A stretch of 64,000 bases of DNA from Hymenobacter sp. PAMC 26628 (lineage in GTDB: Bacteria; Bacteroidota; Bacteroidia; Cytophagales; Hymenobacteraceae). A model generated the notes under the pieces. That model did no database searches. It was not told the origin of the DNA and saw nothing but the letters and a program-made list of their open reading frames with translations. Shown here one piece after another: positions 36,353-45,243 of this stretch (the stretch's first letter is position 1; the number at the start of each line of letters is the position of its first letter). Position numbers and translations under genes: made by a program. The DNA lies in the NCBI RefSeq assembly GCF_001562275.1, contig NZ_CP014304.1, forward strand, positions 4,650,001-4,714,000. The letters are read 5' to 3'.

Positions 36353-36389
36353 GCTGCGTTGATAGTCATATTTTAGGGCCCTCAACGGG

Positions 36390-39056
36390 CTACAGTTTCA
36401 AGGTTTTCGGCGCGCCCGTCAAGCGCAGGGGTTTGCTGAGGACCGACGTGGGGCCGGCCGCTTTGCCGGGTTGCCGGCCGCCCACGGCCACGGTGAAGGC
36501 ATCGGGGTTGAGCACCCGCTGGCCGGTGTCGTCGATAGTGGAAAAGTCGGATGGAGCAAGCCGGAACGATACCGTTTTAGCCTCGCCGGGCTTCAGCGAC
36601 ACGCGCTGGAAGCCCTTCAGGGTGCGGATTTCGGGCTGGTTCTTGCTGCTGGTGTTGGCCAGGTAGAGCTGCACGATTTCGTCGCCCGGGCGGGGGCCGG
36701 TGTTGCGCACGGTGGCCGTAACCGTGATGGGCTGGCCCAGGGCGGCGGTGGCGGGCAGTTGCAGGCCGGAATAGGCAAACGTGGTGTAGCTCAGCCCGTA
36801 GCCGAACTGGTAGAGTGGCTGGCCGGTGAAGTAGCGGTAGGTGCGGCCGGCCATGTCGTAGCTATCAAAAGATGGCAGCTGGGTCTCGGAGGTGTAGAAG
36901 GTGATGGGCAGGCGGCCGGAGGGGTTCACGGCCCCGGTGAGCACGTCGGCCAGGGCGTTGCCGGCCTGCTGCCCGCCGTACCAGGCCTCCACGATGGCCG
37001 GCAGGTGGGCGTCTTCCCAGTTCACGGCCACGGCACTGCCATTCAGCAACACCAGCACCACGGGCTTGCCCAGGGCCTGCACGGCCTTTATCAGCGCCAA
37101 TTGCGTGTCGGGCAGCTTGAGCTTGGTGCGGTCGCCCTTGTTGAAGCCGTCCACCACGAAATTCTTCATCTCCTCCCCTTCCAGGTGCGAGGAAAGGCCC
37201 ATGCACAGCACCACGGCATCGGCTTTTTTGCAAATTTCCAGGGCCTTGGCTTGCAAATTCTGGTTGGGCATTTCCCATTTCAGCTGCACCAGCGGCGCGG
37301 GCTTGGTGTTGGCGAAGCGCAGCTCCAGCTTGTATGTTTTGCCGGCTTCCAGCACAAAGGGCTTGTACTTGAGGTCGGGCTCGTGCTCGTTGTTGATGCG
37401 GGCCACCAGGCTGTCGTTGAATCGCAACTCGCACTGCTCGTAGCCGTGCAGGCCCAGACTGTAGCGACCCGAGGTGGGCGGCTTGAGGTAGCCGGTCCAT
37501 TTGGCGCTGAAGTTTTCGCGGTCGAAATTCGCCGCCGGCAGGTTGTTTATCCAGTAGAAGTCCACCGTTTTGTCCACGCGCCGCAGGGCGGGCGGGCCGG
37601 CGAATTTGGCGTTGAGGTAGTACTCGGCGCGGAGCCCGTGCTCCGTGGCGGCGGCCGTGGTGAAAAGATAGTCCGTGGGCACTACGTCCAGCGACGGTAT
37701 TTCGGCGACGTGGCGGCTGCCCTTGGCATACAGGATTTTGGTGCCCGGCAGGCGGTTGCGCAGGCCCGCCAGCGGCGTGACGACGTGGGAAGGGAAGCCG
37801 TGGTAGTTGGCCAGCGGCACTTCCTCGTCGTCGGCGTTGGGGCCGATGACGGCCAGGGTTTTGATGGTTTTGGCCAGCGGCAGCGTGTGGTTCTGGTTCT
37901 TAAGCAGCACGATGGACTTCCGGGCCGTTTCCAGCGCCAGTTGGATGTGGGCGGTCGATTCCACCGTGGCGTAGGGGATTTTGGTGTAGGGGTTGCCGGC
38001 GGGGTCATCAAAAAAGCCCAGCTTGAAGCGGGCCGTGAACAGGCGCTTCAGCGCCACGTCCAGCTCGGCTTCGCTCACCAGCTTCTGCGCCAGGGCTTTG
38101 TCGAGCGCGTTAAACGCTTCGCCGCACTCCAAATCGGAGCCCGCCCGGATGGCCAGGGCGGCGGCCTGCTCGGGGGTTTGCACTACCTCGTGCGCCCCTT
38201 TTTCGTAGAAAAGCGTCACCGCGCCGCAGTCCGTCACGATGAAGCCGTTGAAGCCCCACTGCTGGCGCAGCAGGTGGGTGAGCAGGAAGTTGCTGCCGCA
38301 GCAGGGCTCGCCCCGGAAGCGGTTGTAGGCGCACATCACCGAGTAGGCCTTGGCGTCCTGGATGCAGGTTTTGAAGGCCGGCGTGTAGGTCTGGTACAGG
38401 TCCCGGTCGCTCACGCGGGCGTCGAAGTGGCCGCGCGTGGCCTCGGGGCCGCTGTGCACGGCGAAGTGCTTCACGGTGGCAATGGCCTTGTAGTACTTGG
38501 GGTTGTCGCCCTGAATGCCTTGGACAAACGAGCCGGCCATCCGACCCGTCAGATAAGGGTCTTCGCCGTAGGTTTCCATGCCCCGGCCCCAGCGCGGGTC
38601 GCGGAAGATGTTGATGTTGGGCGTCCAGAAGGTGAGGCCCTGGTAAATGCCGCGCTGGCCGTGGCGCGCAAACTCCTCGTACTTGGCCCGGCCTTCGTCG
38701 GAAATGGCCGTGGCTACGCGCCCGGCCAGGGCCGGGTCCCAGGTGGCGGCCAAGGCAATGCTTTGCGGGAAGACGGTGGCCCTGCCGGCCCGCGCCACGC
38801 CGTGCAGGCACTCGTTCCACCAGTTATAAGCCGGCACTTTCAGTCCGGCGCTGTCGATGGCGGTGCCGGTGTACATCAATAGCTTAATTTTCTGATTGAG
38901 CGTGAGCCGGCCCACCAAATCGGCCACCCGCGCCTCGGTACTCAGGGAGGCGTCGAGGTATTTTGGTGTCTCAGCGGGCGGGCGGAAGGCCGCGAAGGCC
39001 AGCCCGCTCAGCACGAGTACGATGCCGATAAAAAAGTTAAGGGGATTGGATTTCAT
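36390..39056 (-). CDS. Secreted GH3 beta-glycosidase with PA14 insertion
   Basis: The 888-residue enzyme has an N-terminal membrane-type signal (FFIGIVLVLSGLAFAAF), the GH3 barrel with nucleophile in GFIVTDCGAV (Asp), the ligand-binding KHF motif in ATVKHFAVHS, a PA14 domain inserted in the C-terminal domain (RAEYYLNAKFAGPPALR, PPTSGRYSLGLHGYEQCEL) and a fibronectin-III-like end (VRNTGPRPGDEIVQLYLAN). The layout RVSDRDLYQTYTPAFKTCIQ and GRGMETYGEDPYLTG fits beta-xylosidase/beta-glucosidase members. PA14-containing GH3 enzymes often act on substituted oligosaccharides. It removes non-reducing beta-linked sugars in the periplasm. In-frame ATG at 39074 is an alternative start. Confidence 0.9.
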   Translation of the reverse strand: MKSNPLNFFIGIVLVLSGLAFAAFRPPAETPKYLDASLSTEARVADLVGRLTLNQKIKLLMYTGTAIDSAGLKVPAYNWWNECLHGVARAGRATVFPQSIALAATWDPALAGRVATAISDEGRAKYEEFARHGQRGIYQGLTFWTPNINIFRDPRWGRGMETYGEDPYLTGRMAGSFVQGIQGDNPKYYKAIATVKHFAVHSGPEATRGHFDARVSDRDLYQTYTPAFKTCIQDAKAYSVMCAYNRFRGEPCCGSNFLLTHLLRQQWGFNGFIVTDCGAVTLFYEKGAHEVVQTPEQAAALAIRAGSDLECGEAFNALDKALAQKLVSEAELDVALKRLFTARFKLGFFDDPAGNPYTKIPYATVESTAHIQLALETARKSIVLLKNQNHTLPLAKTIKTLAVIGPNADDEEVPLANYHGFPSHVVTPLAGLRNRLPGTKILYAKGSRHVAEIPSLDVVPTDYLFTTAAATEHGLRAEYYLNAKFAGPPALRRVDKTVDFYWINNLPAANFDRENFSAKWTGYLKPPTSGRYSLGLHGYEQCELRFNDSLVARINNEHEPDLKYKPFVLEAGKTYKLELRFANTKPAPLVQLKWEMPNQNLQAKALEICKKADAVVLCMGLSSHLEGEEMKNFVVDGFNKGDRTKLKLPDTQLALIKAVQALGKPVVLVLLNGSAVAVNWEDAHLPAIVEAWYGGQQAGNALADVLTGAVNPSGRLPITFYTSETQLPSFDSYDMAGRTYRYFTGQPLYQFGYGLSYTTFAYSGLQLPATAALGQPITVTATVRNTGPRPGDEIVQLYLANTSSKNQPEIRTLKGFQRVSLKPGEAKTVSFRLAPSDFSTIDDTGQRVLNPDAFTVAVGGRQPGKAAGPTSVLSKPLRLTGAPKTLKL

Positions 39057-39088
39057 GCGAGTCGTTTTCAGCAAATAGAAGCCGCTTT

Positions 39089-40300
39089 TTAGCTGTGCTT
39101 GCCCGCCGGGGCGGGTCGTAGCACCGTCACTTCCAGCGGCGCGGCCAGGCGGCGCGCTTCGGCGGCCAAGTAGCTTTCCCAGTCGCCCACGTTGTGGAAG
39201 CGGCCGGCTTTAGTCCAGCCGTAGCCGGCGTAGTAGGTGAGGTGCGCGGCGGGTTTGAGGCGCACGAACAGGTGGCTTTGCTCCTTGCGGGTGGTGCGGT
39301 AGGTCCACCAGTTTTGCACCTGGCCGGGGGCCATCACCAGGCCGGTGCCCAGCTCCGAATCGTCGATGGGCTCCCAGTGGCGGAACCAGCCAGCGGCTGG
39401 CCGACCGGCCACGGTGCCTTTCTGCTCGTGCAGCGTGATGCCGACGGTTAAGGGGGGTAGGGCCCCGTGGTCAACGGCCACAAACACGTCGTAGCGGCTC
39501 AGCTGCTGGCCCGCGTCGAGGGTGATGCGGGTGCGTTGCGTCAGCTGCTGGCCGGCGGCCGACCAGGGCGCGTAGGTCAGCTCAAACACGGTGCGGAGGG
39601 GTCCCGTGGCCAGGGTTTGGTAGCGGATGAAGTTTTTGGACACGGCCAGGGTCGAGTCCCGGTCATTCCACACGCCCAGGCCGCCGCAGCCGCGGCTGTC
39701 GCCCACGTGGTAGGGGTCGTAGCCTTCGCCGCGGTCGTGGTGGTAGAATGTCGGGTCCTTCGCGTAGCCCGCGTACCATTTGTCGATGATGGAATACGGC
39801 ACGCGCTTGAGCCAGCAGTCCATCCCGCTGGTGAGGGTACCGTCCTTCGAGCCGGCTTCGGTGAGCTGCTGGGCTTTCGGCCCGTAGGTGCGGAAGGCCA
39901 CCCGGTCGTTTTCCCAGGCGTAGTCGTCGATGCGCTCGGGCACGAAGCGGGAATAGGCCACTGCGGGCGCAGGTTGCGCCACTTGCCCGGCCGGGGCTAG
40001 CTCGATGGCCAGCCGCCGCCGCTCCTGGGGCCCCAGCGTCACCTGGCACAGCAGCTCGTCCCAGACATGGTCCCCGTCGTTATCGACCAACTGGGACACC
40101 AGCAGTTTCCCGCTAACCGCGTCGCGCACCCGCAGGCGCTCGGGGGTGGCCGTGAGGTGCAAGTGGCGCAGGTCCAGCGCCACGGTGGTGGCCGGACGGC
40201 TTTCGGCCAGCGGGTTGCGCACCTGCACGGTGAGCACCGGGGCCGCCGGGGCACTAAGCTGGACCGCAAGCCAACAAGGGAGCAGCATCGGAATTATCAT
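39089..40300 (-). CDS. DUF4861 family secreted protein
   Basis: The 403-residue protein has a short signal region and a full DUF4861 domain: VSQLVDNDGDHVWDELLCQV, ENDRVAFRTYGPKAQQL, SGMDCWLKRVPYSIIDKWYA, HHDRGEGYDPYHVGDSRGCG and TYYAGYGWTKAGRFHNVGDW. DUF4861 proteins are common in Bacteroidota loci for pectin, ulvan and other uronate glycans and are thought to be carbohydrate-active, though the reaction is not settled. The intact gene follows susD and precedes GH3 by 32 bp. A truncated paralogue lies at 23.2-23.8 kb. Confidence 0.85.
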   Translation of the reverse strand: MIIPMLLPCWLAVQLSAPAAPVLTVQVRNPLAESRPATTVALDLRHLHLTATPERLRVRDAVSGKLLVSQLVDNDGDHVWDELLCQVTLGPQERRRLAIELAPAGQVAQPAPAVAYSRFVPERIDDYAWENDRVAFRTYGPKAQQLTEAGSKDGTLTSGMDCWLKRVPYSIIDKWYAGYAKDPTFYHHDRGEGYDPYHVGDSRGCGGLGVWNDRDSTLAVSKNFIRYQTLATGPLRTVFELTYAPWSAAGQQLTQRTRITLDAGQQLSRYDVFVAVDHGALPPLTVGITLHEQKGTVAGRPAAGWFRHWEPIDDSELGTGLVMAPGQVQNWWTYRTTRKEQSHLFVRLKPAAHLTYYAGYGWTKAGRFHNVGDWESYLAAEARRLAAPLEVTVLRPAPAGKHS

Positions 40301-40326
40301 GCAAGGGAAAAAGCGGCGTCAGCCTT

Positions 40327-40422
40327 AAAAAAAACCGTTGGCAAGGCCCGCGCACGAAGCCTGCGAGGTTGCAGCTTCGAGGCAACTGGCTATCTCACCA
40401 CGGAGCCAGTGCGGCGCGGGCC
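40327..40422 (-). terminator. Stem-loop followed by a T run between susD and the DUF4861 gene
   Basis: GCGCGGGCC at 40414-40422 pairs perfectly with GGCCCGCGC at 40345-40353, and inside it GCTTCG (40374-40379) pairs with CGAAGC (40355-40360). On the coding strand the outer stem is followed after ten bases by eight T (40334-40327). This looks like a partial terminator or processing site that would lower expression of the enzyme genes relative to susC/susD. Confidence 0.45.
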
Positions 40423-40433
40423 CTGTCGCAGGT

Positions 40434-41888
40434 TTAGTAGCCGGGGTTTTGCGTCAGGTTGGGGTTCAGGGCCAGCTCGCGGCTGGGCAGCGGAAACAGC
40501 CGGTTCTCGGGGCGGGGGTTGAGGTTGCTGTTGGCTGGGTCCAGGGTGGTGTAAGCGGCCTTAAAGGCGAGCATGGTGCTCACGTCCTTACCCCAGCGAA
40601 TGAGGTCGTACCAGCGCTGTCCTTCGAAGCACAGCTCTACGCGGCGTTCCTGCTCGATGGCCAGCTGCGTATCGGGGCCCGAGAGGGTGAGGGGCTTGGC
40701 GGCCAGGCCCGCGCGGGTGCGGATGCGGTTGATTTGCGGGATGGCCAGCGCCGTTTTGCCATTGTTGTTGAGGGCCTCGGCGTACATGAGCAGCACGTCG
40801 GCGTAGCGCAGGATGGGCCAGTCGTTGTCGCCTTCGTTGATTTGCGTCACCGGATAAATGAGCTTTCTGGCCCAGTAATACGGGTCATTAGTCACCGCGC
40901 CGACAAACACGCTGATGTAGGCCGTTTTCCGCGCGTCGCCGGCTTCAAACGCGTTGTACAAAGCCAGCGTACCGATGCACGTGCTGTTGCCAGCGACGCC
41001 CGTGATGGTGGTGCCCGAGTTCGCCGGGGCCATTTCGTGCACGAACCGGTTGCCTTCCTGGAACCCGCTGGCCGCGTACTGCGCGGCAAAAATAATTTCG
41101 GCGTTGTTGTCCTTGCCCAGGCCGAACACGTTGGCCGGGTTGGGCAAAATCTGGTAGGGATTGGGGTTCAGCACGAGCTGGGCCAGCTTGGCTTCGGCGT
41201 CGGGCCATTTCTTCTCCTGCAGGTACACTTTGCCCAGCAGGGCCTGGGCCGCGCCCTTGGTGGCCCGGCCGATGTCGGCGGCCGAATAGGTGGCGGGCAG
41301 CGCCGCCTCGGCGTCCAGCAAGTCCTTCTCAATCTGCGCGTACACGGTGGCCACCGGGCTGCGGCTGTAGGTGTACGCATCGGATTCGCTCGTGATTTCA
41401 GTGAGCACCAGCGGCACGTCGCCGAAATAACGTACGAGGTTAAAGTACATCAGGGCCCGCAGGAATTTGGCCTCGCCGGTGTACTGGGTTTTGGTGGCGG
41501 GGAGGGCAAACGGAATCGGGTCAATCCGGGCAATGATGACGTTGGCGAAGGAAATAGTGCGGTAGGCATCGTTCCAGGCAGTCGACAGGGGCGGCGTGGA
41601 AGGCAGCCAGGTCTGCTTGTCGAACGGCCCCCGGTTGACTTCGCTCTCGCCAAAGGTGCGGGTGTCGTCGGCGGGCAAGTCCGCGTACTGGTAGTAGTCG
41701 TTGTAGATACCGCGCAGGTTGCTGTAGGTACCCGTCAGGGCCAGCTTGAAGTCCGCTTCGCTTTTGTAGAAGTTAGCGACCACGATGTTGTCGGCGGGCG
41801 TGAGGTCGACGAATTTTTGGCAGCCGCTGCCGGCCAGTACCAGGCCGGCCAGCAGCGCCAGGCGCCGGGAGAGAGTGTACCGTTTCAT
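40434..41888 (-). CDS. SusD/RagB family glycan-binding outer-membrane lipoprotein
   Basis: The 484-residue protein begins MKRYTLSRRLALLAGLVLAG-SGC, a lipoprotein signal with Cys about residue 23. It shows the SusD helical layout: YSNLRGIYNDYYQYADLPAD, AKFLRALMYFNLVRYFGDVP, LVLTEITSE, AQALLGKVYLQEKKWPDAEA, PILRYADVLLMYAEALNNNG and the final ELALNPNLTQNPGY. SusD proteins lie on the cell surface as lids for the SusC pore and hand it oligosaccharides. The gene starts 18 bp after susC, the usual order. Length agrees with the family. Substrate cannot be read from sequence. Confidence 0.95.
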   Translation of the reverse strand: MKRYTLSRRLALLAGLVLAGSGCQKFVDLTPADNIVVANFYKSEADFKLALTGTYSNLRGIYNDYYQYADLPADDTRTFGESEVNRGPFDKQTWLPSTPPLSTAWNDAYRTISFANVIIARIDPIPFALPATKTQYTGEAKFLRALMYFNLVRYFGDVPLVLTEITSESDAYTYSRSPVATVYAQIEKDLLDAEAALPATYSAADIGRATKGAAQALLGKVYLQEKKWPDAEAKLAQLVLNPNPYQILPNPANVFGLGKDNNAEIIFAAQYAASGFQEGNRFVHEMAPANSGTTITGVAGNSTCIGTLALYNAFEAGDARKTAYISVFVGAVTNDPYYWARKLIYPVTQINEGDNDWPILRYADVLLMYAEALNNNGKTALAIPQINRIRTRAGLAAKPLTLSGPDTQLAIEQERRVELCFEGQRWYDLIRWGKDVSTMLAFKAAYTTLDPANSNLNPRPENRLFPLPSRELALNPNLTQNPGY

Positions 41889-41906
41889 ATCGAGAGGATT
41901 AGAAGA

Positions 41907-44900
41907 TTAAAAAGCAATGTTGACGCCAGCCGTGTAGGTCCGGTTGGCCGGGTAGGCTCCCTGGTCGAGGCCCGGCCGGATAATCGCGGGGTTGGTACTG
42001 GTGGAGAAGGGGCCGGCGTTGATGCTCACTTCGGGGTTGAGGCCGGGGTACTTGGTGAAGGTGAGCAGGTTCTGGCCCGTTAGGTAGAAGCGCACCGATT
42101 GGAGCTTGGCCCGCTGCAATACGGCTCCCTGAAGGGTGTAGCCCAGCGACACGTTGCGCACCCGCAGAAACGAGGCGTTGAAAACGGCCCGGTCAATGAG
42201 CTGGTTGCCAAAGTTGAAGCCACCGGAACCCGCCATCGTGTACCGGGCATCGGTCGGGTGCTCGGGGTCGAACATGTTGTCGGCCACTTCGTGGGTGTTG
42301 TTGAAGCTGCCGTTGCCGTTCTGGTTGCGCAGGTTCGCATTAACCACCTGAATGCCCTGCACCCCCTGCACCGTCACGGAGAGGTCGACATTCTTGTAAG
42401 CCAGGGTCTGGGACAAGCCGTAGAGGAAGTCGGGCACGCCCTTGCCCACCTTGACGCGGTCGGCTTCCGTGATGACGCCATCGCCGTTGGTGTCCTGGAT
42501 GATGTAGTTGCCCACTTTGTCGCCCTTGTTGCCGGTCTGGGCGTACTTGGCCAGGTCGTCGGCGTTCTGGAAAATGCCCAGCGCCCGGAACCCGTTGAAG
42601 TCGCCCAGCGGGTCGCCCACCCGCACCTGGTACACGTTGGGCCAGTTCTGGGCCGGCTCGCCGGGGAACAAGGCCGGGCCGCCCAGGTCCAGCACTTTCG
42701 AGCGGTTACCCGAAATGTTGCCGTTGATGGTCCACCGCACGGCCCCCACTTTCAGGTTGGCGGTGGCCGCCAGCTCCAAGCCGCGGTTTTGCAGTTCGCC
42801 CACGTTCTTGCGGTAGTTCACGGCGTAGCCCACGGTGCCGGGCAGGTCGCGGTTGAGCAGCATTCCCTGGGTCAGGCGGTTGTAGTAGTCCAGGGACACC
42901 GAAAATTTATCGTTCAGAAAGCCCACGTCCACGCCCAGGTCGGTCTGGCTGTTCTTCTCCCAGGTCAGGTCGGGGTTGGCCAGGCCACTCTGGGCGTAGC
43001 CGATGGCCCGCGCGTTGTTGAAGCTGTAGTTGCGCCCCACCACGCTGTTGAGGTAGTTAAAGCTGCCAATGTTGGCGTTGCCGGTCTGGCCGTAGCTGGC
43101 GCGCAGCTTCAGCTCACTCACGGCATTTTTCAGCCCCTCCCAGAAGGACTCTTCGCTCACGCGCCAGGCCACCGAGGTCGACGGGAAGTAGCCGAAGCGG
43201 TTGTTGGGCCCGAAGCGCGAGGAAGCATCGCTGCGCAGCGCGGCCGTGGCGATGTACTTGCGCTTGTAGTCGTAGGTGACGCGCCCGACGTACGACAAAA
43301 ACGCGTTCTGGTTGTAGCCCAGGTCGCCCGTTCGGTCGGGCGAGGCCAGCGGGTTTTCCAGCAGCGTATTGGCAAACGAGCCGGCGCGCCCGGCCACGGC
43401 CGTGGAGCGGGCCTGAAACTTCTGGAGCGAGTACACCCCCAGCACCGTGAAATTGTGGTCGCCCAGCGACTTGGTATAGGTGGCCGTGTTTTCCCACAGG
43501 TAATCAAACGATACCAGCTGTGACTCGCGGGCGAACACCGTCGAGATAAAGGGAGTGGACAGGTTGGCCGCTTGGGCCGCGTCGGAGGCCAGCGTGGCCG
43601 GAATGTAGGCGTGCTGCTGGTCGATGTTGAGCGTGGCCCCGCCGCTGGTTTTCAACCGCAGCCCGGCCAGGGGCTCCCACTCCAGGTAGGTGTTGGCGAA
43701 CACCCGGTAGTTGTTCAGCCGGTTTTGGTTGAGGTCCACCACCGCCACCGGGTTATACAGGTTGTTTTGGTAGAACTGACTGCCGTTGGGCTGGCGCTCG
43801 GGGGCGTTGTAGCCCTGGCCGTAGTCGCCATTGGCCCGGAACACCGGAATGGTAGGCGGCATGAAAATGCCCAGGGCCGTGACGTTGGGCACGCCGCGGG
43901 TGCCCACGGTTTCGCTGCTGTTGGAGCCGCTGTAGGCCCCGGCGGCCGACTGCTGGTTCTGGATGGAGTAGGACGGGGCCACCGTGAAGCCGACTTTGAG
44001 TTTGGGCACCAAATCGGCATCCATGTTAAAGCGCAGGTTAAAGCGCTGGTAGTCGGTGCCTTTCAGTACGCCGTCCTGCTGGAAGTAGCCGCCCGACACC
44101 GCGAACCGGGCCCGGTCGTTGCCGCCCGACGCCGAGAGCTGGTACTCCGTAATTTTAGCGTTGCGGTAAATCTCGTTCTGCCAGTTGGTATCCGAGAGCG
44201 TGGAAAGGTCGGTGATGGCATCGAACGCGATGACTGACGGAGGGTTGGGATAGTTGCGCGTCCGGGCCAGAAACTTCTGGTACTTCACATAGTCGTCCCG
44301 GTTCAGCACGTCGAGCTTCTTGTTCACTTGCTGCAAGCCCGTGTAGGCCGTGAGCCGGAACACCGTTTTGCCGGCCTGCCCGCGCTTGGTGGTCACGATG
44401 ATGACGCCGTTGGCCGCCCGCGAGCCGTAGATAGCCGCCGAGGCCGCGTCCTTCAGCACCTCAATCGAGGCGATGTCGCTCGGACTGATGGTGGTGAACT
44501 GTGACGCATCCTGCAAGGGGTAGCCGTCCACCACGTACAGCGGGTCGGCGGTGGTGCCCAGCGAGCCGCCGCCCCGGATAACGATGCTCGGCGGCGCGCC
44601 CGGCGTGCCGCCCCGGTCCGAGGTCACGGTCACGCCGGGGGCCAGGCCCGCCAGCGCCTCGCCGGGCGTGCCCACCGGCTGCCGGCTGATGTCCGCGCCC
44701 TCGATGGTGGAAATGGCCGTCGACACCACTTTGCGCGACTGCGTGCCGTAGCCCACCACCACCACGTCGTCCAGCTTTTGGGTGTCTTCCTTCAGCGTCA
44801 CGTTGATTTCCGCCTGGCTGCCCACGGCGATTTCTTGCGCCAAGTAGCCGATGGAACTGATGCGCAGCACCGGGTTGGCGATGGTGGCGGGGATGTCCAG

Positions 44901-45152
44901 CGCGAACGAGCCGTCGGGGCCCGTGGTGGTGCCCAGCGTGCTGCCCTGCACCAGCACCGTCACGCCGGGGATGCCTTCACCCTTACCATCCACGACCCGG
45001 CCGCTCACCTTGGCCGTGGGGTTGGGCCGGGCCAGCCGGAAATAAGCACCGCCGGGCGCGGTGCCGGCCGGGAAGGCCTGCGCCGGCAGCGCCAGGCCAC
45101 TAAGCAGCGCCGGCACCACCAGCCACCGCGAAGAGAGTAAATGAGGAGTCAT
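41907..45152 (-). CDS. SusC/RagA family TonB-dependent oligosaccharide transporter
   Basis: The 1081-residue protein has a signal peptide, a carboxypeptidase-D-like regulatory domain (VSGRVVDGKGEGIPGVTVLV, about residues 48-125), TonB-box-like DDVVVVGYGTQSRK at about 131-144, the plug (ALAGLAPGVTVTSDRGGTPG, LYVVDGYPLQD, IEVLKDAASAAIYGSRAANG) and a beta barrel ending in the aromatic strand TYTAGVNIAF. It imports oligosaccharides across the outer membrane using TonB energy, with the SusD lipoprotein as lid. It follows the GH88 gene by about 90 bp on the same strand. No STN domain is seen, so control is by the hybrid sensor rather than an anti-sigma system. Confidence 0.95.
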   Translation of the reverse strand: MTPHLLSSRWLVVPALLSGLALPAQAFPAGTAPGGAYFRLARPNPTAKVSGRVVDGKGEGIPGVTVLVQGSTLGTTTGPDGSFALDIPATIANPVLRISSIGYLAQEIAVGSQAEINVTLKEDTQKLDDVVVVGYGTQSRKVVSTAISTIEGADISRQPVGTPGEALAGLAPGVTVTSDRGGTPGAPPSIVIRGGGSLGTTADPLYVVDGYPLQDASQFTTISPSDIASIEVLKDAASAAIYGSRAANGVIIVTTKRGQAGKTVFRLTAYTGLQQVNKKLDVLNRDDYVKYQKFLARTRNYPNPPSVIAFDAITDLSTLSDTNWQNEIYRNAKITEYQLSASGGNDRARFAVSGGYFQQDGVLKGTDYQRFNLRFNMDADLVPKLKVGFTVAPSYSIQNQQSAAGAYSGSNSSETVGTRGVPNVTALGIFMPPTIPVFRANGDYGQGYNAPERQPNGSQFYQNNLYNPVAVVDLNQNRLNNYRVFANTYLEWEPLAGLRLKTSGGATLNIDQQHAYIPATLASDAAQAANLSTPFISTVFARESQLVSFDYLWENTATYTKSLGDHNFTVLGVYSLQKFQARSTAVAGRAGSFANTLLENPLASPDRTGDLGYNQNAFLSYVGRVTYDYKRKYIATAALRSDASSRFGPNNRFGYFPSTSVAWRVSEESFWEGLKNAVSELKLRASYGQTGNANIGSFNYLNSVVGRNYSFNNARAIGYAQSGLANPDLTWEKNSQTDLGVDVGFLNDKFSVSLDYYNRLTQGMLLNRDLPGTVGYAVNYRKNVGELQNRGLELAATANLKVGAVRWTINGNISGNRSKVLDLGGPALFPGEPAQNWPNVYQVRVGDPLGDFNGFRALGIFQNADDLAKYAQTGNKGDKVGNYIIQDTNGDGVITEADRVKVGKGVPDFLYGLSQTLAYKNVDLSVTVQGVQGIQVVNANLRNQNGNGSFNNTHEVADNMFDPEHPTDARYTMAGSGGFNFGNQLIDRAVFNASFLRVRNVSLGYTLQGAVLQRAKLQSVRFYLTGQNLLTFTKYPGLNPEVSINAGPFSTSTNPAIIRPGLDQGAYPANRTYTAGVNIAF

Positions 45153-45243
45153 GGGAATGGAGAAATGGGTGAGAAAAGTGCGTTAAATGGCCCGGCAGGC
45201 GCGGGAGTGGCGAACCAGCCCCGGCCCCCGGCCACGGGAAAAG

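Noticed and set aside
36471-38882. An 803-codon open frame antisense to the GH3 gene
   Set aside because: Same reason: no domain and biased composition. The GH3 and PA14 motifs are unambiguous on the minus strand.
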